From Streptomyces sp. V4I2 (GTDB lineage: Bacteria > Actinomycetota > Actinomycetes > Streptomycetales > Streptomycetaceae), in NCBI RefSeq assembly GCF_030817655.1, contig NZ_JAUSZM010000003.1, positions 3,844,001 through 3,908,000 on the forward strand: a stretch of DNA of 64,000 nucleotides. Direction: 5' to 3'. The notes below the pieces were generated by a model. That model made no database searches. It was not told where the DNA came from and saw only the letters and a list, made by a program, of their open reading frames with translations. Every line of letters begins with the position of its first letter. The stretch's first letter is position 1. The position numbers and the translations under genes were made by a program. Below, piece after piece: positions 52,579-61,061 of the stretch.

Positions 52579-55194
52579 ATGGGATTCAAGCGACGGCAGG
52601 CGGACTCGGTCGGAGTCCCGAGCGATCCGGAGCAGTTGTACCGGTTGCTGGCCCGAGGGAACCGAGGACCTGACTCCGTCTGGGGGCACCAGTCGAAGGT
52701 CATGGAGCACTGGCACAGACAGTTCCGAGACAAGGTCGATGTTGCCCTCGAGTTGCCGACCGGAGCGGGCAAGACCCTGGTCGGTGGACTGATCGCTGAG
52801 TATCTGCGCCGAGCTGAAGGGTTCCGCGTTGCCTACCTGTGTCCCACCCGCCAATTGGCTGTTCAGACGGCACAGAAGTTGGGTGACTACGGAATCCCGC
52901 CTTCGCTTCTCATCGGCCCGTCGAAGGGCTGGGATCAGGCAGACCTGGCGCGCTATCAGGCCGCAGGATCCGTTGCCGTCAGTACTTACAGCCACGTGTT
53001 CAACTCACGGCCGAGGATCGACACAGCCGACGTACTGATCCTTGACGATGCGCATGCAGCCGACGGGTACGTTTCCAAGCCCTGGAGCCTGAGGATTAAC
53101 CGCCGCTTGCACGAGAGCGCCTACAAGGACTTGCTTGCTGCTCTGAGCCCCGCTCTTGACCCGCTCCTGCTGCCTCATCTGCGGTCCGAGAACCCAGGGA
53201 CCCAGTACCTCACCGGGATCTACCTAGCCTCACCCGCGGCAGTCGCCGCCCGTGCAGGCCATGTGGAATCGGTCATCAGGGAAGCTGTTGCCCAAAACAA
53301 GGTCAGCGACGATGCCGCGCACGCGTGGAAGTTCGTCGAGACCCACGTGGCGGAGTGCCTGGCGTACGTGTCATACCGCGAGATCCTCATCCGCCCGCTG
53401 ATCGCCCCTACCTTCCAGCACAACGCCTTCAACAGCCCCAAGCAGCGCATCTATATGAGTGCCACGTTGGGCGCTGGCGGAGAGCTGGAGCGAGCCTTCG
53501 GGCGGCCCAAGATCCACCGCATCCCCGTTCCCGCAGGCTGGGACAAGGAGGGTACGGGACGGAGGTTCTTTGTCTTCCCGGAACTTGCCCGGGACCTGGC
53601 CTCCGACACGACGATTGTCGCACCGTTCGTCCAACGAGTCATCAAGCAAACCGGGCGAGTGGTCGTGCTTACCCCCGAAACTCGGGTAGCTGACGAGTTC
53701 CGCGAGCAGTACCTCCCCGAGGGCTACCGCACCTTCACCGCAAGAGAGGTCGAGGACGACCTTTCCGTCTTCACCTCGCAACCTGCCGCCGCGTTGGTTC
53801 TGACGAACCGCTACGACGGCGTTGACCTCCCTGACGAAGACTGCCGGTTGGTGGTATTCGACGGCCTGCCGGCCAATGGAGACCTTCAGGAGAAGTTTCT
53901 CCACGACTCCGTTGGCGCCGAAGAAGTGCTACGGGAACGCATTCGTGCGCGTATCCAGCAGGGCGCTGGCCGGGCGACGCGCAACCTTCGCGACCATGCT
54001 GCCGTGGTCGTCCTCGGCCGCAGCCTGACTTCCTACCTGGCCCGCCGCGACATCCAGGCATCAATGCACCCCGAGATCCACGCAGAGCTGGAGGTCGGCG
54101 TGGACGCTTCCCTCGACCAGACCTCGGACGATGTGTGGGGGAACCTCGGCATCTTCAACAGCCAGGGCCCCGACTGGGACGAGGTCGAAGAGGACATCGT
54201 CCGAAATCGGGAAACCTACGATCGGCAGGATGGGCCCGGCGCTGCAGCACTCCAGCAAGCCGTTCGCAGCGAGGTCGCCGCCGCGAACGCCCTCTGGTCC
54301 AAAGACCACCGCTTCGCACTCACCTCGATCAAGCACGTCACTGATCAGCTTCGCAACGCCCAAACGCCGAAGCGATACAGCGCGCTGTGGAGCTATCTAG
54401 GCTTTTGCGTAGCCCACCGCCTGGCTGAGACCACCGGGGAGGCACAGTTCCAGCAGACTGCAGGCAGCTACTTCAGCGAGGCGCGGCGAAACAGCCTTGG
54501 AACGACGTGGTTCGATCGTGTCGCCCCGGTTGTTGCCCCTAGCGCAGCTGCGGTCGAAGAACTCGACCCGACCGATGGGGCAGCCATGAACTCCATCCTG
54601 GCCGCGAAAGACCTATGGGAGCCCCAGGCCTTCCAAGCCGCTCTGGCGGCCAGGGCTGGCCTCCAGCAGACAGATCCCGATCCGTACGAAGACGGCCTGG
54701 TCCACCTCGGGCGCCTCGCTGGCGCGAGCAAGAGCTACGGAGATCCCCGTGATGGCACGGCCGCCAAGCCGGACGCCGTATGGATCTTCGACAGCACCCG
54801 GTGGGTCATCTGGGAAGCAAAGAACCAGGCGAAGAGCACTGGCGAGATCGGCGCAGAACAGGCGCGGCAAGCCGGCGGCCACCGGCGAACCACAGAGAAG
54901 ACGGAGGGCGCTGTGGCTCCCGGCGACTCCATCTGCGTCCTTGCTTCTCCGAAGCCGAAGGTGCACGAGAGCACGTACAACGTTGCCGAGGAGAACGTCT
55001 ATTGGGTACAGCCGCCCCGGGTGCTTGAACTCTTCGACACGCTCACCCGTGCATGGCAGGACGCACGGGCCCGCGGCCTTCAGACGATGACCGTCACTGC
55101 ACTCGCGGCGGTCTTTCGGGAGCACCAGGCACTGCCTTCCCAGTGGCTTCCCACCCTCCGCCAGCATCCTCTCTGGCGTACGCCAGAAGAGTAG
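52579..55194 (+). CDS. Superfamily 2 helicase fused to a PD-(D/E)XK-like nuclease
   Basis: 871 residues. Helicase motifs: Walker A LPTGAGKTL (about 60-68), DDAH (about 155), MSATLG (about 293), TNRYDGVDLP (about 410) and the motif VI form QGAGRATR (about 460). The C-terminal 150 residues hold PDAVWIF followed by WVIWEAKNQ (about 732-752), a restriction-endonuclease-like Asp and Glu-X-Lys. ATG 52579 with GGAGG-AATC upstream was chosen over the longer frame. With the sigma-like and Z1 genes it appears to form a three-gene conflict system that would unwind and cut foreign DNA. Confidence 0.85.
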   Translation: MGFKRRQADSVGVPSDPEQLYRLLARGNRGPDSVWGHQSKVMEHWHRQFRDKVDVALELPTGAGKTLVGGLIAEYLRRAEGFRVAYLCPTRQLAVQTAQKLGDYGIPPSLLIGPSKGWDQADLARYQAAGSVAVSTYSHVFNSRPRIDTADVLILDDAHAADGYVSKPWSLRINRRLHESAYKDLLAALSPALDPLLLPHLRSENPGTQYLTGIYLASPAAVAARAGHVESVIREAVAQNKVSDDAAHAWKFVETHVAECLAYVSYREILIRPLIAPTFQHNAFNSPKQRIYMSATLGAGGELERAFGRPKIHRIPVPAGWDKEGTGRRFFVFPELARDLASDTTIVAPFVQRVIKQTGRVVVLTPETRVADEFREQYLPEGYRTFTAREVEDDLSVFTSQPAAALVLTNRYDGVDLPDEDCRLVVFDGLPANGDLQEKFLHDSVGAEEVLRERIRARIQQGAGRATRNLRDHAAVVVLGRSLTSYLARRDIQASMHPEIHAELEVGVDASLDQTSDDVWGNLGIFNSQGPDWDEVEEDIVRNRETYDRQDGPGAAALQQAVRSEVAAANALWSKDHRFALTSIKHVTDQLRNAQTPKRYSALWSYLGFCVAHRLAETTGEAQFQQTAGSYFSEARRNSLGTTWFDRVAPVVAPSAAAVEELDPTDGAAMNSILAAKDLWEPQAFQAALAARAGLQQTDPDPYEDGLVHLGRLAGASKSYGDPRDGTAAKPDAVWIFDSTRWVIWEAKNQAKSTGEIGAEQARQAGGHRRTTEKTEGAVAPGDSICVLASPKPKVHESTYNVAEENVYWVQPPRVLELFDTLTRAWQDARARGLQTMTVTALAAVFREHQALPSQWLPTLRQHPLWRTPEE

Positions 55195-55348
55195 TTACAA
55201 CGCATTCGGCATCGAGTACACATCTGCGGATCTGGTCCGATCCGGGCCGGAACGGTAGGGCTGCAGAGCAGTGGTGCAGCCAGAACGTTCCTCGGCTGAG
55301 CGAGGGCGGGCCTTCGGCGGCGCGGTCGTCCTCATCCGTCTGACCTTC

Positions 55349-55522
55349 CTCTACGGCATGCGCAAACTGCGCGTCCAACTGCTCTTCGTCGCCTCCCTCG
55401 CAGCCCTCGTCGGCTTCAGCCTCCTCCTCGTCCCGGTCGTCGACCGCCCCTTCGCCGGCGAACTCAGCATCAGCCCCGCCCCGTACCGGGAAGGCGCCCT
55501 CGCCCAGTACTGGACCCCCTGA
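55349..55522 (+). pseudogene. Remnant of a DUF4239-like membrane protein
   Basis: Reads LRVQLLFVASLAALVGFSLL then VPVVDRPFAGELSISPAPY, as in the last membrane helix and tail of DUF4239 proteins common in Streptomyces. The upstream 200 residues are missing. Confidence 0.5.
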
Positions 55523-55633
55523 CCAGTCCTAGCGCGGCCCCCGCGGCCAGGCGCCCGGCATCCGAGGCCCGCTGCCCTCGCCCCGGACGGAGGCCCTTGT
55601 ACTTCCCGACCTGCCGACCACGACCGGTGAACA

Positions 55634-55966
55634 TCACGATGAAAGGGATTCACCCGCCGGGATACGCGGCACCGCCTTCAAGACCTTGGCCAGATCACGG
55701 GGCTCTGCCCGGCTCACGGCGATCACGGCAACGACCGCCAAGCCGATCACGCCCACCAAGGCCGCATACGAGAGCACAAGATACGGGTCCCGAAGTCCCA
55801 CGCGGGGATCATGCCTGGAGCACTCAAGCTCACCCTCCGGCTGCAGCTCTTCGACCGAGGCAGCCGCGACTGCTGCCCGGTGAGCGTCCGTACCCGCTCG
55901 TTGATTCGCTTGGGTAGGGGAGGAAGAGAAGCAGGGGTCCGTGCCCAACGCCTGGTACGTAGTCAT
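55634..55966 (-). CDS. Small single-TM protein
   Basis: 110 residues: a polar N-terminus, one hydrophobic segment (LVLSYAALVGVIGLAVVAVI, about residues 67-86) and a basic/acidic tail. No signal peptide and no family recognised. ATG 55966 or GTG 55972; neither has a strong ribosome-binding site. Confidence 0.45.
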   Translation of the reverse strand: MTTYQALGTDPCFSSSPTQANQRAGTDAHRAAVAAASVEELQPEGELECSRHDPRVGLRDPYLVLSYAALVGVIGLAVVAVIAVSRAEPRDLAKVLKAVPRIPAGESLSS

Positions 55967-55972
55967 CGCCAC

Positions 55973-56463
55973 ATCATGACGGACCCGACCACCGCCCGCC
56001 GCATCGCACGGGCAGCCGCTGTTGTCTGCTCTCCGCCTCAGCGAATCTGCATCAGATCTGAACTCCCCTCTCGATCACCGGTTGTGAGTAGTTGGCGTAC
56101 AGAAGATGCCGATGCGATTGATCTTGGCTTTCCGGAGAGAGCGAACCCGCGGGGGCAGCCTTCGGATCGCAGGCCGGTGCGACTGTTCGCCTTGGCCGGG
56201 AGCTGGCAACGGGACTGTCGAGTGGGGCTGGCAGGACTTGGAGCCGATACGCCGCCGCCGATCACAAACGGTAACCAGCAGGCTGGGTTCCTAGGGAACT
56301 GGCGACAGTTGAGTACGGGAGCCCACCAGTACTGAGGCCGGGACAGGCCTGAGCCTCCGTCAGAGACGGAGCCTTGAGTCTCAGGCCGTCCATGGCAGGA
56401 TCCAGCACATGCGCTTGCCTGAACGGCACTGAGGTCAGGTCGTGCGGCGTACTGGCTGATGCA
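55973..56463. other. About 490 bases without a supported gene
   Basis: Holds a nested inverted repeat at 56346-56387 beside the helicase gene end; otherwise only implausible short frames. Confidence 0.45.
56346..56387. terminator. Nested hairpin downstream of the UvrD-type helicase
   Basis: Outer arms GGCCTGAG (56346-56353) and CTCAGGCC (56380-56387) enclose an inner hairpin CTCCGTC, AGA, GACGGAG (56355-56371). It lies about 75 bases beyond the stop of the helicase gene on the minus strand. Likely a terminator, though a structured recognition site cannot be excluded. Confidence 0.5.
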
Positions 56464-57936
56464 CTACGTGGCGGTCTGGTTGCCTTGGGGATGGCTGTCG
56501 ATCCATGCCAGGCCGCCGAGGTCGAGTCGGTTGCGGGCGCGGGTGACGGCTACGTAGGCGAGGCGGGCGTCGATGTCGCTCACCGGTTCCGGAATCGGGC
56601 GGCCCTCAGCATCGTGCTGGTCGGTGTCTTTCGGTTCGGGGAAGTCGTCGGCGATCTTCACGGTGGGCCACTCGCGGCCCTTGGCCTTGTGGGCGGTGGA
56701 GACGGTGACGTCGGCAGTCGATTCGTCGGTCAGTTCGTCCACGGCGGTGAGGATGGCATCGGGCCCGTGGGTGTCGACGAGATCGACAAAGGGCTGTAGG
56801 TCGCGGCCGGCCGGGTCATAGGCGGCGTAGTCCTGCAGTTCGCCCCAGGAGGAGAACAGCACCAGCTCCGGGTGGTTAGTGTGGCGGCCGTCCTTCAGAT
56901 CGCGGGCGGCGTGGGCCAGGGCGGCCAGCTGTTGCCCTCCCCGGGTCAGGGCGACGCGGTGGCCCTCGGCGAGCAGGCGCATGACTTCGGCCATGGCGCC
57001 GATGTTGGTTCGGCACAGCACCGCGTCGGGGCAGGCGATGTCGCCGACCTCGGCGGGGATGGTGTCCGTTCCGGTCAGCCGGAAGGGCACGTCGGCAAGG
57101 GCGAGCCACCGGTTGGCCTCGGCGGCGATCTCGGGTCCGAAGCGGAAGGAGCGTGTCAGGGTCAGCTGCGTCGCGTCGAATCCGGTCATCACGTCGCGGG
57201 CGCCGCGCCAGCCGTAGATGGCCTGGGCGGAGTCGCCGACCATGACCAGCTGGGCGTGGTCCCTTTGGGTGGCGAAGACGTGTTCGAGGACGGGGTTGGT
57301 GTCCTGGGCTTCGTCGAGGAAGAGGAAGTCTGCCTCGATCTTCGGTTCGGTCAAGGCCCACATTTTCAGGTAGTGGTCGTGTTCAAAGCGGACCACTCCA
57401 CGCTCGGGATCCCGTAGGTCTGTCCAGGCTCTGGCGGCGAACGGCAGGATCACCTCCGCGAGGTCGGCATGCTGGTCGGGTGTGTCCAGGCGGCGCAGGC
57501 GGGGCACGTGCTGGCGGGCCAGGGTGCGGTCAGCGGAGTAGCAGAAGCGGGTCACCGTTCGTAGCACGGCATGGGACAGTGTCCGCTGCGCGAGGTCGTG
57601 CTCCCCGATACGGACGGAGCGGGTGATACCCAGCGCCTGGCCGGTTCTCCACGCGGGCTGGCGCGGGCTGCTGAGGCGGCGCGCGTAGCGGTGGCCCAGG
57701 GCGGCGTAGGCCGTGGCGTGGGCCGTCTTGCACCGCACGGTGCTCGGGAAGCGGCCTGCGGCGTCACGGGCGATGTCCTTGTTGAAGGCCAGATACCGGC
57801 CCCGGCGGGTGGTGCTGGCCGCCAGAAGGGCAAGCGTGCTGGTTTTCCCGGTGCCGGCGCCGGCCTGCAGAGCGAGGTGGTGGCCGGCCCGAAAGGCGTC
57901 AGCGGCGTGGGCCTGTTCATCGGTCGGGATATGCAA
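56464..57936 (-). CDS. UvrD/Rep-type superfamily 1 helicase
   Basis: 490 residues. Seen: Q-motif-like PTDEQ at the N-terminus, Walker A AGAGTGKTST (about 25-34), Walker B FLFLDEAQDTN (about 205), the GDSAQAIYGWRGA motif, TRSFRF, and near the C-terminus VSTAHKAKGREWPTV and YVAVTRARNRL. Short for a UvrD protein, lacking the large 2B insertions, like phage and plasmid relatives. No ATG is available; TTG 57936 with GGAG upstream is the best start. Downstream of two coupled genes on the same strand. Confidence 0.85.
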   Translation of the reverse strand: MHIPTDEQAHAADAFRAGHHLALQAGAGTGKTSTLALLAASTTRRGRYLAFNKDIARDAAGRFPSTVRCKTAHATAYAALGHRYARRLSSPRQPAWRTGQALGITRSVRIGEHDLAQRTLSHAVLRTVTRFCYSADRTLARQHVPRLRRLDTPDQHADLAEVILPFAARAWTDLRDPERGVVRFEHDHYLKMWALTEPKIEADFLFLDEAQDTNPVLEHVFATQRDHAQLVMVGDSAQAIYGWRGARDVMTGFDATQLTLTRSFRFGPEIAAEANRWLALADVPFRLTGTDTIPAEVGDIACPDAVLCRTNIGAMAEVMRLLAEGHRVALTRGGQQLAALAHAARDLKDGRHTNHPELVLFSSWGELQDYAAYDPAGRDLQPFVDLVDTHGPDAILTAVDELTDESTADVTVSTAHKAKGREWPTVKIADDFPEPKDTDQHDAEGRPIPEPVSDIDARLAYVAVTRARNRLDLGGLAWIDSHPQGNQTAT

Positions 57937-58006
57937 CAAGAACTCCGTGCTGGGCAAGAGGGAGCCGGAAGACGAGGCCGCCGCGGGCAACGCCGTGGTG
58001 CGTCGG

Positions 58007-58489
58007 TCAGGGTGCGGCGGCGGACGGAAGACGGCGGCTGAGCAGGCCGGCCGCGCAGGAGAGCACCTCTTCGGGGGTGTGCTGGTGCAGGAGGCTTTCC
58101 AAGTGAGCCGCAAGGCGGCGGTGGCGTTCTTGCTGCCTGCACTCGACGTCCTGGGCCAGGCGTCGGCCGAGAAAGTCGCCGGGGCGCTGTCCGTTGGCCG
58201 CCGCGGCTCTGCGGACGGCCTTGGTGGCAGTACGGCCAAGGTCCACATTGAGCAGGAGGCGGCCGCAGCGGTCGGGGTAGTGGGTGGCGAGGACGTCGAC
58301 GGGCAGCTGTCCGTCGAGCCGGCGCCGCATTCGGTGCAGGGCACTCCCCGGGCTCTTCGCGCGCTGCACGGTCATCAGCCGAGTACGGTCGGCGTTCTCG
58401 GCGAGCGCCACGCGCTGGCGGGCACGGTGCAGTTCGCGGAGGGAGGCGGGCCGGGTCAGAGTGACCTCGATGGCGTAGTGGCGCCTCAT
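58007..58489 (-). CDS. Hypothetical basic protein upstream of the helicase
   Basis: 160 residues, rich in Arg and His, mostly helical (RASLRELHRARQRVALAEN-like pattern near the start, QQERHRRLAAHLESLLHQH near the end). No known family. ATG 58489 overlaps the stop of the upstream gene (ATGA), so it is the second gene of a three-gene unit ending in the helicase 70 bases on. Confidence 0.65.
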   Translation of the reverse strand: MRRHYAIEVTLTRPASLRELHRARQRVALAENADRTRLMTVQRAKSPGSALHRMRRRLDGQLPVDVLATHYPDRCGRLLLNVDLGRTATKAVRRAAAANGQRPGDFLGRRLAQDVECRQQERHRRLAAHLESLLHQHTPEEVLSCAAGLLSRRLPSAAAP

Positions 58490-59397
58490 ACCCGCGCCCC
58501 CCGACGCGGGTGATCCGCGGGCCCGCCCCGGCGTCTGAGCGTGGGCACCCGCGCGTGGATGTGGTCGCTGTGCAGGAGCGGGTCGAAGGGCTCCCACTCG
58601 GCCAGGGCCAGGTCGGCTGCGGTGGGAGTGGCGGCGTGCTGCGGGCAGCGCTGGGAGCGCCAGCGCAGCTGCTCCGTATAAGGCAGGTGGGCGAGGTTGT
58701 AGACGGCCATGGACTCAGCGGGCGGGGCCAGTTGGCCGGCGTGCGTGACGACGGGCATCAGGCTCCACTGGCCGCCGAGGGTCCTGGGCGCGAGCAGGGG
58801 GCTCGTGCACCGGTGCCGGCGGCGGGTCTGGGCGACGCACTGGATCTCCTCGACGGGGCGGGCGGCGAGGTAGCGGACGTACAGGATCTGCACGGTCGGA
58901 CGGGCCGGGCGGCAGCCGGGCCCGTCCGGCGCCGAGGCGTCGGCAGGCTCGGCCGGTGACGGGGTGAAAGCGCCGGCGTCGATCAGGCGGCGAGTATTGA
59001 CGGCCAGCATGCGCCGCAACTCGGCGAGTCCGGGTGCCGCCTGTGGGGCGGGCCGGGCAGGACACAGCACGGCGTGGGACAGGCGGCACCAAGGCGTGCC
59101 GTCCTGCGAGGGGTGGGCGACCCCCGAGCTGACGTGCCAGCGGCAGGCGGCAGGCACGGCGTTCGCGAGTACTTCGCCCGGGTGCAGGCGCACGGCACTG
59201 TGCCTGCCGCGCTGGTACCACTCGATCCGGTTGCCGCACTCGTGGCACCGGTCGTTCTGGCCGCAGCGCAGCAGTCGGCTGACGGCATCGGGCGCGACGC
59301 GCAGAGACCGGCGCGCGAGGGCATGAACCGGGCTACCGTCCCAGTGACTTTCAGAAGGAGGCGTGGAGCACATGAGGACGAAGCTGCCAGCCAACAC
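58486..59397 (-). CDS. DUF6083-like zinc-binding protein
   Basis: 303 residues. The N-terminal half has DRCHECGNRIEWYQRGRHSA, HPGEVLANAVP, CRWHVSSGVAHP and WCRLSHAVLCP, a Cys/His-rich module that I recall as the DUF6083 family of Streptomyces; the C-terminal half repeats further Cys/His residues. A nucleic-acid or metal-binding role is plausible but not shown. GTG 59397 with GAGG upstream; ATG 59373 is an alternative. Coupled to the next gene by a 4-base overlap. Confidence 0.65.
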   Translation of the reverse strand: MLAGSFVLMCSTPPSESHWDGSPVHALARRSLRVAPDAVSRLLRCGQNDRCHECGNRIEWYQRGRHSAVRLHPGEVLANAVPAACRWHVSSGVAHPSQDGTPWCRLSHAVLCPARPAPQAAPGLAELRRMLAVNTRRLIDAGAFTPSPAEPADASAPDGPGCRPARPTVQILYVRYLAARPVEEIQCVAQTRRRHRCTSPLLAPRTLGGQWSLMPVVTHAGQLAPPAESMAVYNLAHLPYTEQLRWRSQRCPQHAATPTAADLALAEWEPFDPLLHSDHIHARVPTLRRRGGPADHPRRGARV

Positions 59398-59532
59398 GCC
59401 GCCTCAGCGGGACCTGCGCCGCAGGATCCCCCATGCGGCCCTCATCAGGGCGACACACGCACGAACCGGCGATCACGTTTTCGATGCGGGATCGCCGGTG
59501 CGGGTGATTTTCGTAGGCGGCGGACCGTCCGT

Positions 59533-59796
59533 TCAGCCGTCAGGAGCGCCGGGCAGGTCGTGTCCTTCGCACAGCGTGCGGAACAGGTCGTCGAAGGGAG
59601 CGCCGAGGGCGTGCGCCAGGGCGTGCCAGGTCTTGAGACTGCCGACAGTGCGGCCCTGCTCGATCTCGATGACAGTCCGCCTGGCCAGGCCGCTTCGGGC
59701 CGCGAGCTCGTCATAGCTCCACCCGCGCTCGGCCCGCAGACGCGCAAGCTTCAGACGCAGCGCGTTCAGGTCCGGCTCTGGCGGCAAGATCGTCAC
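59533..59796 (-). CDS. XRE-family transcriptional regulator
   Basis: 87 residues, essentially one Cro/C1-type helix-turn-helix domain: ALRLKLARLRAERGWSYDEL, ARSGLARRTVIEIEQGRTVG, ALAHALGAPFDDLF. GTG 59796 (VTILPPEPDLN) is taken as start because homologues of this type begin so; an upstream GTG at 59856 would run through the operator region. Divergent from the Cys-rich gene at 59963, with repeated operator sites between them. Confidence 0.8.
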   Translation of the reverse strand: MTILPPEPDLNALRLKLARLRAERGWSYDELAARSGLARRTVIEIEQGRTVGSLKTWHALAHALGAPFDDLFRTLCEGHDLPGAPDG

Positions 59797-59810
59797 CCGA
59801 CCATCCGACG

Positions 59811-59893
59811 GTGCAGACCCCTGCCCTGTCAGTGCAGACCTCTGCCCTATTTGCACAGGCGGGAACGGCGAGCGGCAGGGCAGAGGTCTGCAC
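59811..59893. promoter_or_regulatory. Triple operator between divergent XRE and Cys-rich genes
   Basis: Site A 59811-59827, site B 59832-59848 (GTGCAGACCTCTGCCCT, one change from A, offset 21 bases) and site C 59877-59893, the exact reverse complement of B. A likely binding array for the XRE regulator at 59533-59796, controlling both divergent promoters. Confidence 0.75.
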
Positions 59894-59962
59894 TACGGTG
59901 GGCGGCTGTCCCCGCCCGCCCCGGGCCGGGACAAGCACGAAGCAGCGGGAGGAGCAGCGCCC

Positions 59963-61000
59963 ATGAGGCTGCGCACACCTTGTTCTGCGGCGACGCGCGC
60001 ATGGACCGTGGAGCTGCGTTCCCAGCGGGGCAGCATCACCCTGGTCTGCCAGCACTGCCCGCATTCGGGCGGTCGGGTCGGGCCCGGGTCCGCCCGTGCG
60101 GCAGCCCTGGCCCACCTCGCACGGCACGCCCGTACCGGTCTGCTCGCCGCCCACCTTCGCATCTGCCAGTGCCACGAGCGGGGCTGCCGCTGGCACGCCC
60201 GCCACCGTGGCTGCGCCGGGCCCGTCCGGCTCCTGCTGGCCCGGGAGCGCGGAGGCCGCGTGTGGCGGCTGGCCGATGCCTGCACCGCCTGCGCGGCGGC
60301 TACGGAGCAGGCCGCCGTGGTGCCGGACACGATGCTCTTCCCGCGCCACCAGCCATGGCGTGCCGCCCGTCGGCGCCACCGTGCGGCCAAGGGGCCGGGC
60401 GACCGGGTTCGGGTGGCGGAGATGCTCAGTTACCTTGCCGCCGCGCTTCCGTGCGGTAGTTCCGGTGCAGCCAGGTTGATCGCCCTGCAGTGCGCGCTGC
60501 GCATGGACTCCCGCATGCAGGTCCGGCTGCCAGTAGGCGTACTGCGCGGTCTTCGCCTCAGCACTCCACGTCTGTGGCAGGAATTGGAGGAGGCGCGCTG
60601 GCTCCGTACGCTGCCTGGCAGCCCAGGCGAAGTAATCGCCGAGTTGATGGACTCGGCGTTGCTCAGCCAGTACCCCTCCCGGCCCGATCGGCACCGTGCC
60701 GCCGACTGGGCACTTCGCGCCGGACGCGCAGCGCGAACAGCCGGTGAAGGCCCCCACGTGCAACTGCTGAGCGTCTACACCAGTGCGCTCAGCGACCCGG
60801 CAACCGGCCAGGGGCAGGGGGAAATCGACCGGATGCAACGCGAGTGCGCGCTGGAGAAACACGACCTACTCACCGCGCTGGACCGACTCGTGGCGATCGG
60901 CTCATGCGCGTGGTGGCGCACGCACCCGGACACAGGTGACGTGCACTGGTGTTGCACCACTGAGGCCGCCATCGGGGATGCCTGCCCTAGCCCTGGTTGA
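59963..61000 (+). CDS. Conserved hypothetical protein with N-terminal Cys/His cluster
   Basis: 345 residues. The N-terminal 110 residues carry CQHCPHSG, ICQCHERGCRWHARHRGC and ACTACAAA, probably zinc-binding; the middle (about 145-320) is helical and basic; the end has SCAWWRTHPDTGDVHWC. ATG 59963 has GGGAGGAG upstream. Divergent from the XRE regulator and almost certainly its target. No function can be assigned. Confidence 0.75.
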   Translation: MRLRTPCSAATRAWTVELRSQRGSITLVCQHCPHSGGRVGPGSARAAALAHLARHARTGLLAAHLRICQCHERGCRWHARHRGCAGPVRLLLARERGGRVWRLADACTACAAATEQAAVVPDTMLFPRHQPWRAARRRHRAAKGPGDRVRVAEMLSYLAAALPCGSSGAARLIALQCALRMDSRMQVRLPVGVLRGLRLSTPRLWQELEEARWLRTLPGSPGEVIAELMDSALLSQYPSRPDRHRAADWALRAGRAARTAGEGPHVQLLSVYTSALSDPATGQGQGEIDRMQRECALEKHDLLTALDRLVAIGSCAWWRTHPDTGDVHWCCTTEAAIGDACPSPG

Positions 61001-61061
61001 CGGCGCCGGCCACGGCGCCCCGTTCCGCACTGCTGCACCTGCCGGTGCGCCGTCCCGTCTC

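Noticed and set aside
57552..58142. 196-residue minus-strand frame overlapping the UvrD-type helicase gene
   Set aside because: Arg/Pro-rich translation in a different frame of the helicase gene without any motif.
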